Shown here piece after piece: positions 53,674 to 63,237 of a DNA stretch of 64,000 nt. Position numbers and translations under genes: made by a program. The notes beneath the pieces were generated by a model, which was not told where the DNA came from, did not search any database, and was given only the letters and a program-made list of their open reading frames with translations. The stretch's first letter is position 1. Every line of letters starts with the position of its first letter. Origin of the DNA: Nocardioides sambongensis. GTDB lineage: Bacteria; Actinomycetota; Actinomycetes; Propionibacteriales; Nocardioidaceae. The stretch spans positions 558,001 through 622,000 of the forward strand of contig NZ_CP041091.1 of assembly GCF_006494815.1 (NCBI RefSeq). The letters are read 5' to 3'.

Positions 53674-54537
53674 GTGACCAGTGATGCCCACGACACGCCT
53701 GAGGAGTCCACGACGGCGGACGAGGAGGGCACCGGGGCGCGGCCCGAGCAGGCCGGTCCCGACGGTGCCGTGGGCGCTGGGGACGGCACCGACGCCGAGC
53801 CGGCGGGCAGGAAGCGCAAGCCGCTGCCGATCTGGCTGGAGAGCGTCGTGCTGCTCGGCGTGGCCCTCGGCATGGCGATCATCATCAAGGCGCTGTTCGT
53901 GCAGGCGTTCTACATCCCCTCGGAGTCGATGGAGCCGGGTCTGGTCGAGAACGACCGGATCCTGGTGCAGAAGGTCTCCTACTGGTTCGGTGGTACGCCG
54001 CAGCGCGGCGACGTCGTGGTCTTCGAGGACCCGGGCGGCTGGCTCTCGCCCAGCGAGTCCGAGGGCCCGACCGGCTTCGCCAACGTGCTGTCGAAGATCG
54101 GCCTCTACCCGACCGGTGGACACCTGGTGAAGCGGGTGATCGGCACCGAGGGCGACGTCATCACCTGCTGCGACAAGCAGGGACGGATCAAGGTCAACGG
54201 CGTCGCGGTCGACGAGTCGGAGTACCTGGCCGAGGAGACCGGCTCCTGCGTCGCCGAGCGCGGCCAGGCCGGTGTGAAGCCGTGCAACTGGTCGATCGGA
54301 CCGGTCCCGGAGGACAAGCTCTTCGTGATGGGCGACAACCGGGCCCATTCCGCCGACTCGCGGGTCCACATCTGCGCGCCCGACCAGGACCCGTGCACGG
54401 AGAGCCCGTGGGTCGACACCGACCTGGTGGTCGGCAAGATGTTCGCGCTGGTCTGGCCCCGCGACCGGTGGACCTGGGTGAGCCGCCCGGACGCGTTCGC
54501 GAACGTCCCGGACGACCCACCGGCCACGGACGAGTGA
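53674..54537 (+). CDS. lepB: signal peptidase I
   Basis: A 287-residue membrane protease that cuts Sec signal peptides outside the membrane. After an acidic cytoplasmic tail of about 45 residues and one membrane span (SVVLLGVALGMAIIIKALFV) come the catalytic serine in IPSESMEPG near residue 85 and the catalytic lysine in HLVKRVIG near 152, then MGDNRAHSADSR. All catalytic boxes are intact. It has six cysteines outside, perhaps disulfide-bonded. GTG at 53674 follows a -10 by 8 nt. rnhB follows after 18 bp. Confidence 0.95.
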   Translation: MTSDAHDTPEESTTADEEGTGARPEQAGPDGAVGAGDGTDAEPAGRKRKPLPIWLESVVLLGVALGMAIIIKALFVQAFYIPSESMEPGLVENDRILVQKVSYWFGGTPQRGDVVVFEDPGGWLSPSESEGPTGFANVLSKIGLYPTGGHLVKRVIGTEGDVITCCDKQGRIKVNGVAVDESEYLAEETGSCVAERGQAGVKPCNWSIGPVPEDKLFVMGDNRAHSADSRVHICAPDQDPCTESPWVDTDLVVGKMFALVWPRDRWTWVSRPDAFANVPDDPPATDE

Positions 54538-54555
54538 GTCGGAGGCGGTGATCCG

Positions 54556-55278
54556 GTGGTGAGCAAGGCGCCGACCCTGCGGATCGCGCGGCGGTTGCTG
54601 CGCGACGGTCTGGTCTCGCTCGCGGGAGCCGACGAGGTCGGCCGCGGCGCGCTGTGCGGGCCGGTCACGGTGGCGGTGGTCCAGGTCACCGAGGCCACCC
54701 GCAGCGCACCCCAGGGGGTGCGCGACTCCAAGCTCCTCTCCGCCGAGGCACGGTCACGGCTCGCTCCGCGGATCCGGCGGTGGGCGCCGTACGGCGTGGG
54801 CCACGCGAGCCCTGCGGAGATCGACGAGTTCGGCATCATCACCGCGATGCGCCTGGCCGGTCATCGCGCGATCGCCGCGCTTCCCGAACCGCCCTCGACC
54901 GTGCTGCTGGACGGCAACCACGACTACCTCTCGCCGCCCGAGCAGGATGCCCTGCTCGCGCCCGCCGGCCTGCTGGAGGTCTCTCCGCCGGTGGTCACCA
55001 TGATCAAGGCGGACCTGCGCTGCGCGGCGGTCGCGGCGGCGAGCATCCTGGCCAAGACCGAGCGGGACGCGATCATGACCGAGCTGGCCGCCGAGCACCC
55101 GGCCTACGGGTGGGCCGCCAACAAGGGCTACTCGGCACCCGAGCACCTGGCCGCCCTGGCCGAGCACGGGCCTACGCCGTACCACCGGACCTCCTGGCGG
55201 CTGCCGGGTCTGGAGCCGGGGCTAGGATCGGCCGAGGGCCAGCCAGTCGTCGTGGGGAGGAGTGCGGATGAGCGCTGA
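54556..55278 (+). CDS. rnhB: ribonuclease HII
   Basis: RNase HII removes ribonucleotides misincorporated in DNA. The 240-residue protein has catalytic [13 protein letters not shown] near residue 24 (Asp-Glu pair), [16 protein letters not shown], and [18 protein letters not shown] with the last acidic residue. Two adjacent GTG codons (54556, 54559) can serve as start. The C-terminus overlaps the DUF2469 gene start by 11 nt, a pairing usual in actinobacteria. Confidence 0.94.
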   Translation: MVSKAPTLRIARRLLRDGLVSLAGADEVGRGALCGPVTVAVVQVTEATRSAPQGVRDSKLLSAEARSRLAPRIRRWAPYGVGHASPAEIDEFGIITAMRLAGHRAIAALPEPPSTVLLDGNHDYLSPPEQDALLAPAGLLEVSPPVVTMIKADLRCAAVAAASILAKTERDAIMTELAAEHPAYGWAANKGYSAPEHLAALAEHGPTPYHRTSWRLPGLEPGLGSAEGQPVVVGRSADER

Positions 55279-55576
55279 GGATCTCGAGAAGTACGAGACC
55301 GAGCAGGAGCTCAACCTCTACCGCGAGTACCGCGATGTCGTCGGCATCTTCAAGTACGTCGTGGAGACCGACCGACGCTTCTACCTGTGTAACTCCGTCG
55401 ACGTGAAGGCCCGCTCGGAGAGTGGTGACGTCTTCTTCGAGGTCTCGATCACCGACGCCTGGGTGTGGGACATGTACCGACCGGCCCGCTTCGCCAAGAG
55501 CGTCAAGGTGCTGACCTTCAAGGACGTGAACGTCGAGGAGCTGGCGAACTCCGACTTCGAGCCGCCCAAGCCCTGA
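55268..55576 (+). CDS. DUF2469 family protein
   Basis: A 102-residue cytoplasmic protein conserved across actinobacteria: [20 protein letters not shown] then [19 protein letters not shown] and [11 protein letters not shown]. Function unknown. ATG at 55268 is chosen because GGGAGG lies 7 nt upstream and it matches the usual N-terminus; the GTG at 55262 is a minor alternative. A TAGGAT -10 about 40 nt upstream could add an internal promoter. Confidence 0.9.
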   Translation: MSAEDLEKYETEQELNLYREYRDVVGIFKYVVETDRRFYLCNSVDVKARSESGDVFFEVSITDAWVWDMYRPARFAKSVKVLTFKDVNVEELANSDFEPPKP

Positions 55577-55689
55577 TCACTGGCTGTTGCGGTGCCACCG
55601 CAACGAGGATCGCCGCGGCGTCCGCCCGGCGATACCATTCCCGCAGACGCAGGTCATGGGGCACGCGTCCGAGACGGAGTGGGGAAGCG

Positions 55690-56154
55690 ATGGCGGCACC
55701 GGTGCGGGACCCCGCACGCCGGCGTGCGCCGGGCCGGACCCCACGGGGTGCCGCGGCCGTCGAGTTCGCGCTGGTCCTGCCGGTGCTGCTGGTGCTGGTC
55801 TTCGGGATCATCAACTTCGGCGACATGCTGAGCGTCCGGCAGGGCGTCAGCCAGGCCGCCGCCGAGGGCGCCCGGGCCGCCGCCGTCACGCCCGGCAGCA
55901 CCGAGACGAAGCGGGCCGCCGCGAAGGCTGCCGTCGCCGACGCCCTGGGCGCGCACGGCGAGACGTGCTCGGCGGAGTGCTCCTTCGAGATCGAGCGCTG
56001 CACCTCCGGCGCCGACCCGGATCCCGACGACCCGGGCGGCACCCCGGACTGCGCGTACGTGGAGGTGGTCATCGCCTACGACGCCCTGATCCCCGGCTTC
56101 GGGGCGGTCCTCCCGGAGACGTTGTCCTACGAGGCCGTGGCGCGGGTGAGCTGA
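55690..56154 (+). CDS. TadE-like pseudopilin-type protein
   Basis: A 154-residue protein with the TadE signature: GAAAVEFALVLPVLLVLVFG, where the conserved glutamate opens a single membrane helix, after a short basic tail. The outer part has six cysteines (ETCSAECSFEIERC, PDC), so disulfides are likely. TadE-family proteins are minor pilins of Flp/Tad systems. ATG at 55690; a TACCAT -10 at 55633-55638 may drive it. The TadG-like gene follows at once. Confidence 0.82.
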   Translation: MAAPVRDPARRRAPGRTPRGAAAVEFALVLPVLLVLVFGIINFGDMLSVRQGVSQAAAEGARAAAVTPGSTETKRAAAKAAVADALGAHGETCSAECSFEIERCTSGADPDPDDPGGTPDCAYVEVVIAYDALIPGFGAVLPETLSYEAVARVS

Positions 56155-58089
56155 GTGCGCCGCCATGACCGGCGCGACGAGCGGGGCGCCACCGCGATCC
56201 TGGTCTCGGTGTTGATGGCGCTGGTGCTCATGGTGTCGGCGGCGTTCGCCGTGGACCTCGGCCAGCAGCGGGTGCTGCGCAGCGATCTGCAGGCGATCGC
56301 CGACGTGGCCGCGCTCGACCTGGCCCTGCTCCTCGACGGCCGCCGGGTCGCCGACTACGAGACCGGTGAGTTCGACGCGGCGCTGCAGCAGACGATCGCC
56401 CGCAACGACGACCTGCTCGGCCGCTCGCTGGAGGCCGACGACCTGGCGACGTGCGGTGGGTTGGGTGCCGCCAGCTGGGGCTACTGCTGGGAGTTCGTGG
56501 AGGTCGGTGCGAACGGCCGGTGGATCCGGGTCCAGGACAACGACGCCCGTCCCGACGCGGTCGCCGTCGACGTGGCCTCCGAGACCGCCTTCGCCTTCGG
56601 CGCGTTCACCGGGAGCGACGCCGGCAGCGCCTCGGCCTCCGCCGTCGGGCACCGACCGCAGCCCAGCGCCTGCTTCGAGCTCGGCTCGTTCGCCGCAGCC
56701 CTGGACCTCGGCGACTCGATGGTCGGGCCGCTCGCCGAGCTGCTCGGACTCGACGCCGCCCTCTCCATCGCCGACTACCAGCGTCTGGCCCTGGCCGAGG
56801 TGAGTCTGGCCGACCTCGCCGTGACGCCGGAGATCGGATCGCCCTCCGCGCTGTTCTCCCCGTCCGGTGTCCGGGTCGGTGCCCTGCTGCGGGCCACGGT
56901 GAGCGCTCTGTCCCGCAGCTCCGACGACTCGGCGGCGGCCGCGATCTCCGTCCTCGAGGGGATGCTCGCGGCCTCCTCAGGGCTGGACCTGGAGGGTCGG
57001 GTCGATCTGAACGACGTGCTGAGCCTCGACGCCGGCGACTTCAGCGCGCTCGCCGCCGAGCTCAACGTGCTCGAGCTCGTCGGGTCGGCGCTGGTCGTCG
57101 CCGACGGGAACGACGCGCTCGCCACGACGGTGGAGGTGCGGGTCGGCGACGAGACCGCCACCCTGAGGGCGAACGCGATCCAGGGCCCCCGCTTCGCCTG
57201 CGGCCCGCCCGGCAGTGAGGAGGCGTCCGCCCGCCAGTCTCAGGTCGCGCTGGATCTCCAGGTGCCCGAGCAGGAGATCCCGGTGATCGACGCCAGCGCC
57301 GGCCCGATCAGCTCCGGCGCCCTGTTCCTCCGCGTGGGCGGGGTGAGCCTCGCCGGCGGTGTCGGCAACGCCATCGCGGAGCTCGAGTCGATCGACCGCT
57401 GCGGCCTGGGTACGGCGGAGGCCCCCGACGACTACACGGTCTCGGTCGGCTCCGGGCTGATGGGGCTGAACCTCTCGGCCCCGGTCAGGGTGCGGGGGAA
57501 CGTGACGGTCGACGCCGCGGCCGGCAACGGCGTCCTCGGATTCGTCAACGACATCCTCGACCTCATCCTCCAGGGCCCCTTCCCGCGCTACCGCGACTTC
57601 AGCCTGGCCGTTCGCGCTCGGATGACCGTCGACCTCACGGCGAACGCCGCGGGCACCGGACAGCCCGGCACCGCGGCGCTGAGCGTCCCGCGCAACGTCC
57701 GCGCGGGCGGGACCGAGGTGACGGTGCCGGAGGGCGGCGGGCCGGTCGCACTCGGGGACGTCACCTTGCCCGCCGACGGCGCGGTGCGCGGCAGTGTGCG
57801 CGTCGAGGCGAGATATGAGCGTCGGGACGACGAGGAGTCGGACTGGGAGCCGCAGACCACCGAGCTGGGCCGGTTCTCGGTCAGCGACCTGGCCGAGATC
57901 CCGGTGGTCGGCCCGCCGTTGCGCGCAGCGCTGGAGCAGACGGTCGGTGTCGTCAACACCGGGGTCGTGAGCGCGGCGAACCAGCTGCTGGCGGGCCTGC
58001 TACCGCTGGTCGGCCTCTCCGGTGCGGGCGCCGACCTCTACAGCGTCGCCCGGCCCGACTGCGACAGCGAGCCGCAGCTGGTGCGCTGA
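56155..58089 (+). CDS. TadG-like secreted/membrane protein
   Basis: A 644-residue protein beginning with the TadG-type RGATAILVSVLMALVLMVSA and FAVDLGQQRVLRSDLQAIAD, a membrane anchor followed by an external helix (Flp pilus-assembly TadG N-terminal region). The long exterior part is acidic and Ala/Gly/Ser-rich; its ends contain paired cysteines and a last helix pair (PVVGPPLRAALEQTV). GTG at 56155 follows the TadE stop with no gap. No Tad ATPase, platform or prepilin peptidase gene is in the window. Confidence 0.78.
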   Translation: MRRHDRRDERGATAILVSVLMALVLMVSAAFAVDLGQQRVLRSDLQAIADVAALDLALLLDGRRVADYETGEFDAALQQTIARNDDLLGRSLEADDLATCGGLGAASWGYCWEFVEVGANGRWIRVQDNDARPDAVAVDVASETAFAFGAFTGSDAGSASASAVGHRPQPSACFELGSFAAALDLGDSMVGPLAELLGLDAALSIADYQRLALAEVSLADLAVTPEIGSPSALFSPSGVRVGALLRATVSALSRSSDDSAAAAISVLEGMLAASSGLDLEGRVDLNDVLSLDAGDFSALAAELNVLELVGSALVVADGNDALATTVEVRVGDETATLRANAIQGPRFACGPPGSEEASARQSQVALDLQVPEQEIPVIDASAGPISSGALFLRVGGVSLAGGVGNAIAELESIDRCGLGTAEAPDDYTVSVGSGLMGLNLSAPVRVRGNVTVDAAAGNGVLGFVNDILDLILQGPFPRYRDFSLAVRARMTVDLTANAAGTGQPGTAALSVPRNVRAGGTEVTVPEGGGPVALGDVTLPADGAVRGSVRVEARYERRDDEESDWEPQTTELGRFSVSDLAEIPVVGPPLRAALEQTVGVVNTGVVSAANQLLAGLLPLVGLSGAGADLYSVARPDCDSEPQLVR

Positions 58090-58207
58090 CCCCGTCCGTC
58101 ACAGGCCGGCCCAACCAGTGCCGGGGCCCGGTGGACGGCGGCGCCGTCTCCACAGCGTGCCCGGCGCGCGCTCCCGGGCGCCGCGTCGCCCCACGACGAT
58201 CGACGCC

Positions 58208-58573
58208 ATGACGACAGCACAGACCCGGCAGGCGCTCGGGGCCTACGGCGAGAGCGTGGCGGCACGGCACCTGACCGAGCAGGGGATGACGGTCCTGGAC
58301 CGCAACTGGCGCTGCGAGGAGGGCGAGATCGACCTGGTGCTGCGCGAGGGCGACACCTTGGTCATCTGCGAGGTCAAGACCCGCACCAGCCTCTCCGCAG
58401 GCACCCCGCACGAGGCGATCACCGATGCCAAGCTCGACCGCCTGCAACGGCTGGGACAGCGGTGGGTCCGAGCGCGCGGGGTGCGACCGGCCGACGTCCG
58501 GATCGATCTCGTCGCGGTGTTGCGACCGCGCCGGGGCCCGGCGGTGGTCGACCACGTCGCGGGGCTGTGCTGA
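58208..58573 (+). CDS. UPF0102 (YraN) family protein
   Basis: A 121-residue predicted nuclease-fold protein: LGAYGESVAARHLTEQG, then NWRCEEGEIDLVLREGDTLVICEVKTR, where E-x-D...E-V-K forms the Holliday-junction-resolvase-like active site. The family is almost always found with rnhB and the ComM ATPase. ATG at 58208. Its stop overlaps the next ATG (TGATG). Confidence 0.9.
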   Translation: MTTAQTRQALGAYGESVAARHLTEQGMTVLDRNWRCEEGEIDLVLREGDTLVICEVKTRTSLSAGTPHEAITDAKLDRLQRLGQRWVRARGVRPADVRIDLVAVLRPRRGPAVVDHVAGLC

Positions 58574-60204
58574 TGGCCTTCGCGACCGCGCACTCAGTGG
58601 CGCTCAACGGAGCGCTGGGCCACCTCATCGACGTGCAGGTCGATGTCTCGTCGGGACAGGCCGGGGTCACCGTGGTCGGCCGGGCGGACGCCGCGCTGCG
58701 GGAAGGACAGGAGCGGGTGCGGATGGCGAACCTCAACAGCGGCCTGCCCTGGCCGGCCACCAAACGCACCACGATCCTGCTCTCGCCCGCCGACCTCCCG
58801 AAGTCGGGCACCCACTTCGACCTGGCCATCGCGGCCGCCCTGCTCGCCGCCTGCGACGCCGTGGATGCGCGGCAGCTCGTCGGGACCGCGTTCATCGGGG
58901 AGCTCACCCTCTCCGGCGGGCTGCGGCCGGCCGTCGGCGTGCTGCCGATGACACTTGCGGCCGCCGCACGCGGGATCCGCCGGGTCGTCGTACCGGAGCC
59001 GCAGATGGAGGAGGCGGCGATGGTTCCGGACCTGCAGGTCATCGGCGCCCGCTCGCTCTCCCAGGTCGTGGCGCTCCTCGAGGGGACTGCGCCTCCGTAT
59101 GCGTCGCCGGTGGCCGCCGCGTCCGGCAGCTCGGTGCTGGCCTGGCGCGGGGAGGAGCGCCTGGAGGAGCTCGACCTGGGCGACCTGCACGGGATGGAGG
59201 ACGAGAAGTTCGCGCTCGAGGTCGCCGCGGTCGGTGGCCACGCGCTGCTGCTGTCCGGACCGAAGGGGTGTGGCAAGACCAGCCTCGCCGAGCGGCTGCC
59301 CACGATGCTCCCGGACCTGACGCCCGAGGAGTCGCTGGAGCTCACCGCGATCCACTCGCTGGCGGGCGTCCTCGACCCCGGACGCGGCCTGATCCGCCGG
59401 CCCCCCTTCGCTGCGCCCCACCACGACGCCAGCAAGACCAGCCTGATCGGCGGCGGCGCGGGCACCGTCCGTCCGGGGGAGATCTCGCGTGCCCACGCCG
59501 GAGTGCTGTTCCTCGACGAGTTCGTCCTCTTCCGCAGCGACGTCATCGAGGCGCTGCGCCAGCCGCTGGAGAGCGGGGAGATCACCGTCGCGCGACGCGA
59601 GGAATCGGTCACGCTCCCCGCTCGCGGGATGCTGGTCCTCGCCGCCAACCCGTGCCCGTGCGGGGACTACGCGCCCGGGCCGGCCGGCAACCGATGCACC
59701 TGCCCGGAGCGGGTGCGTCGTGACTACCGCCGCAAGGTCTCCGGGCCGATCGCGGACCGGATCGACATCACCCGCCACGTGGTGCCGGTGACCCCGGCCA
59801 GCGTCGATCCGTTCCGTCCGGCCGAGCCGTCCTCGGTGGTCAGGGAGCGGGTCGCCGCGGCACGAGAGCGTCAGCGGGAGCGGTTCGCCGCGTGCAGTTG
59901 GCGGCTCAACAGCCAGATCCCGGCGCCGCGACTGAAGGACGCCTTCCCGGTCGCCGACGAGGCACGTCGACGGTTGGACCGGATCACCTTCGAGGGACGG
60001 CTGAGCGCCCGTGGCGCGGTGCGGGTGCAGCGGCTCGCCTGGTCGATCGCCGACCTGCGTGCGGTCCGACGAGGAGAGGAGGTGCGACCGGGGCTCTCCG
60101 AGGTCGACACCGCCCTCCGGCTGCGGTGCGGCGACCCGCTCGCCGCCGACGACGTGTTGCGGCCCATCGAGCCTGGGGCCGCGCCGGAGGTGGCCGGCCG
60201 ATGA
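58573..60204 (+). CDS. YifB/ComM family Mg-chelatase-like ATPase
   Basis: A 543-residue AAA+ ATPase. N-terminal Lon-like domain (VQVDVSSGQAGVTVVGRADAA), Walker A SGPKGCGKTSLAERL near residue 230, FLDEFVLF as Walker B, and zinc-like ANPCPCGDYAPG...CTCPERVRRDY near 358. ComM is a hexameric helicase that aids branch migration during natural transformation. LDEF here replaces the more common LDEL/LDEA. Its start overlaps yraN and its stop overlaps dprA (ATGA), so the three are one coupled unit. Confidence 0.93.
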   Translation: MAFATAHSVALNGALGHLIDVQVDVSSGQAGVTVVGRADAALREGQERVRMANLNSGLPWPATKRTTILLSPADLPKSGTHFDLAIAAALLAACDAVDARQLVGTAFIGELTLSGGLRPAVGVLPMTLAAAARGIRRVVVPEPQMEEAAMVPDLQVIGARSLSQVVALLEGTAPPYASPVAAASGSSVLAWRGEERLEELDLGDLHGMEDEKFALEVAAVGGHALLLSGPKGCGKTSLAERLPTMLPDLTPEESLELTAIHSLAGVLDPGRGLIRRPPFAAPHHDASKTSLIGGGAGTVRPGEISRAHAGVLFLDEFVLFRSDVIEALRQPLESGEITVARREESVTLPARGMLVLAANPCPCGDYAPGPAGNRCTCPERVRRDYRRKVSGPIADRIDITRHVVPVTPASVDPFRPAEPSSVVRERVAAARERQRERFAACSWRLNSQIPAPRLKDAFPVADEARRRLDRITFEGRLSARGAVRVQRLAWSIADLRAVRRGEEVRPGLSEVDTALRLRCGDPLAADDVLRPIEPGAAPEVAGR

Positions 60205-61348
60205 CGACGATGCCGGCCGGATCTGCGTCGAACGACCGGCTCGCGCGGGTGGCGCTGAGCCTCGCCGCCGAGCCCGGCGACCTGGTCTTCAACGGCCTGG
60301 TCACCGAGCTCGGAGCGGCCCAGGTGGTCCACACGCTCACCGAGAACCCCGACCACAGCGACCTGCTGAGCGTCGTCGCCGCTCGACTTCGCGACGTCGA
60401 CCCGTCCTCCGAGCTCGACCGTGCCGCGCGCCGCGGCATCCGGTTCGTCACCCCGAGGACGACGAGTGGCCGCGCGGGCTCGACGACCTCGCGGCGGCCG
60501 GGGCGCTCAACGACCGTGGCGGCACACCGATCGGGCTCTGGGCGCGGGGACCGCGGCGCCTGGACGACTTCGCCACGGGCGTCGCCATCGTCGGATCACG
60601 CTCGGCCAGCAGCTATGGCACCCAGGTGGCCGCCGACCTGGCCGGCGTCCTCGGGCTCCAGGGCCGTTCCGTGGCCTCCGGGGCGGCCGCGGGTATCGAC
60701 TACGCCGCCCATCGAGGGTCGCTCAACGCCGGCGCACCGACGGTCGCCGTGCTCGCCTGCGGCGTGGACCGCGCCTATCCGGCCGGCCACCGCCCGTTGC
60801 TCGAGCACCTCGCCGAGGAGCACCTCGTCCTCTCCGAGGCGCCGCCGGGGGCTGCCCCGCACCGGGTGCGGTTCCTGGCCCGCAACCGCCTGATCGCCGC
60901 GCTCACCACCGGCACGGTGGTGGTCGAGGCGGCCGCGCGCTCCGGCTCGCTCAACACACTCAATTGGGCCCAGCGCCTGCACCGTGTCGCAATGGGGGTG
61001 CCCGGACCGGTCACCCAGGCGACCTCCGAGGGGGTCCACCACCAGATCCGCAGCGGCGGCACCGCCCTGGTCACCTCCGGCTACGACGTGCTGGAGCTGA
61101 TCGGGGCTGCCGGTGAGCACCTCCTCGACGAGCCGCGAGGCCCGGTCCGCGCCCGCGATCGGCTTCGCGTCCGCGACCAGCAGGTCCTGGACGCGGTCCC
61201 GGTCGGATCACCGGCGGGGCCCGACTCGATCGCGCTCGTCGCCGGACTCGCGGTCACCGAGGTCTACCGGACGCTCCACCGCCTCGCGGAGGAGGGCTTC
61301 GTCGAGCAGACCAGGCTCGGCTGGCGACTGGGGGAGGCCGCTCGGTGA
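60201..61348 (+). pseudogene. dprA: DNA-processing protein DprA, frameshifted as read
   Basis: DprA loads RecA on incoming single-stranded DNA. From ATG 60201 the frame gives RLARVALSLAAEPGDLVF and ELDRAARRGIRFVTP, then shifts at about 60450-60456 (ACCCCGAGG) to EDDEWPRGLDDLAAAGAL, the Rossmann-like VAIVGSRSASSYG, GAAAGIDYAAHRGSL, FLARNRLIAALT and a C-terminal winged helix, ending at 61348. One added C gives 382 residues. Nothing else is damaged, so an assembly indel is likely. Start overlaps comM (ATGA). Confidence 0.88.
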
Positions 61349-61386
61349 AGCGCCCCGAGCCGCACCCGGCCCAGCGGGGCGGTGGG

Positions 61387-62468
61387 TCAGTCCTGGGACG
61401 CGAGGAACCAGTCCAGGTTCGCGCGCAGCCGCTCGTCCTCGGGGTTCGCCGCCACCGCCCGCCGTGCCGCGCGCAGACCCTCCGCCCGGCGACCACTCCA
61501 ATAGCAGGCCACGGCGAGCTCGTCGTGTGCCCGCCAGCGGTAGGTCGCCACGTCGACGAAGAGCGCATCCGGGCCCGGCTCGGGGATCCGTGTCGCGGCC
61601 TCCGCGTAGAGCGCTGCGACGGCGTGATGCCCCGCTCGCGTTCCAGCCGCGACGCCTCGACCAGGGGCTCCGCACGACCAGGGTCACGCTGGTACGCCGC
61701 GAGGTGAGCCGCGACGACCTCGTCGGTGGGTGCCCCGAGCCGCTCCAGGCAGTGCGGGATCCGCGAGCTCGCGAACCACGCCTCCGCGCCCCACCCACCT
61801 GGGTTGTCGGCCCGTGTGCGGTAGGCGGCGAGCGCCCGCCGCCACTCGCCCGCGTCATACCAGGACTGGGCGAGATAGAACTCCAGCCGAGGATTGGCGG
61901 CATCACCGGCGAGGGCGGCGGCGATCGCCTCGGCATCGCGGCGGAACGTCTCCGGGTCCCGCGCGCGGGCGCCCTCGCGCTCGGATCGCACCCAGGGGCG
62001 GTCGAGACGGCCGGTGGTCCCGCCGGGCAGCTCGAGGTGCTCGTGGACCACGCCGGTCCAACGCCACGGCCGGTCCAGGCGGACCAGGCCGACCCGCTCG
62101 TAGCGGACCCCGGTGCGCCGCACCTCGAGCAGGTAGCCGTCCAGGTCCGGTGCTGGCCACGAGTCGGGAGGGTCCTCCAGGACCTCGTCCGCGTCCAGCC
62201 ACAGCGTGTAGGCGGGTGTCGCACCGGCCAGTGAGCGCGCCGCCTCCAGGGCCTCGTGGCGGTTGTGACCGAAGGAGACCCAGGGACGCTGCAGCAGACG
62301 GCCGGGCGTGCCAGCGGTCACGGTCTCGATGATCGTCTGGGTCCCGTCGGTCGATCCGGTGTCGCAGATGACCCACCAGTCGATCACGGGGAGCACGCTG
62401 CGCAGGCAACGCTCGATCACCGGCGCTTCGTCCTTCACGATCATGTGCAGACCGACCCCACCGCGCAT
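61387..62468 (-). pseudogene. GT2 glycosyltransferase with TPR-like C-terminus, frameshifted as read
   Basis: From ATG 62468: GVGLHMIVKDEAPVIERCL, the GT2 start, WWVICDTGSTDGTQ, and the metal-binding LWLDADEVLED; residues 200 on are helical repeats (RLEFYLAQSWYDAGEWRRAL). The frame breaks at 61630-61633 (GGGGC on the minus strand) and resumes as HHAVAALYAEAATRIPEP, YWSGRRAEGLRAARRAV, NLDWFLASQD to 61387. One extra G gives 360 residues. Similar proteins act in cell-surface glycosylation. TACGGT 6 nt before the ATG supports this start. Confidence 0.8.
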
Positions 62469-62474
62469 GGGCCG

Positions 62475-62480
62475 ACCGTA
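62475..62480 (-). promoter_or_regulatory. -10 element TACGGT of the GT2-TPR gene
   Basis: Minus-strand TACGGT ends 6 nt before the ATG at 62468, the leaderless spacing. Confidence 0.4.
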
Positions 62481-62535
62481 GCGGCACGGCTGCCCCGGCT
62501 CGGCCATATTCCAGCGGCGGGAGGCGGTGCGTGGC

Positions 62536-62541
62536 TAGAGT
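62536..62541 (+). promoter_or_regulatory. -10 element TAGAGT of the TPR lipoprotein gene
   Basis: TAGAGT ends 6 nt before the ATG at 62548, leaderless spacing. Confidence 0.45.
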
Positions 62542-62547
62542 GCGCGC

Positions 62548-63147
62548 ATGACCTGGCCTGCAAGTGCCAGCGGCGGCCGGGTCCGGCATGCTGCGGCGCG
62601 CGTGACGAGCGCTCTTCTTCTCTGCTCGATCGTCGGGCTCGGTGCGGGATGCTCGGGGGACTCCGGTGACGAGGTCGACCCGAAGGCGACGCAGGCCGCC
62701 GTCCAGGCGCTGGTCGACCGCGGCGCGTCGGAGCTGGCCACCGGCGATCTGGACGCTGCGACCAGCACCTTCGACAGTGTCCTCGAGCTCGACGCCGGTA
62801 ACGCGGTCGCGCACTACAACCTCGGGCTGATCGCTCAGCAGTCCGGCAGCCTGGACAGCGCGATCACCCACTACGACGCAGCGCTGGACAGCGACGGTGA
62901 CTACGGCCCGGCGCTCTACAACAAGGCGATCCTGCTCGAGGGCGATGACCTCGAAGGCGCCGTCGAGCTGTACCGGGAGACGATCGACGCACAGCCCGCG
63001 TACGCGCCCGCCTACATGCGGTTGGGCTTCGCGCTCGACCACCTGGGCCGTGCCGACGAGGCGCAACGCTACCTGGAGCGCGGCGTTCAGCTCGATCCGG
63101 AGATGGCGGAGGTCGCCATCCCGGACTACGAGCCCGCAGAGAGCTGA
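62548..63147 (+). CDS. TPR-repeat lipoprotein
   Basis: A 199-residue exported protein. The signal ends in a lipobox, VGLGAGC, near residue 35. The mature part has about three to four tetratricopeptide repeats (AVAHYNLGLIAQQSGSLDSA, GPALYNKAILLEGDDLEGAV, APAYMRLGFALDHLGRADEA), a protein-docking scaffold on the outer membrane face. Partner unknown. It diverges from the GT2-TPR gene with 79 bp between starts; both have leaderless-type -10 elements. Confidence 0.85.
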   Translation: MTWPASASGGRVRHAAARVTSALLLCSIVGLGAGCSGDSGDEVDPKATQAAVQALVDRGASELATGDLDAATSTFDSVLELDAGNAVAHYNLGLIAQQSGSLDSAITHYDAALDSDGDYGPALYNKAILLEGDDLEGAVELYRETIDAQPAYAPAYMRLGFALDHLGRADEAQRYLERGVQLDPEMAEVAIPDYEPAES

Positions 63148-63225
63148 GCACCGCCACCGCGGGGCGCAATCCGGGACAAAGGCCCGACCGGGCTGGAATG
63201 AGACACGCGGGCGGTCGATCGCCGC

Positions 63226-63231
63226 TAGCGT
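63226..63231 (+). promoter_or_regulatory. -10 element TAGCGT of the collagen-like gene
   Basis: TAGCGT ends 6 nt before the GTG at 63238, leaderless spacing. Confidence 0.45.
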
Positions 63232-63237
63232 TCGCGC

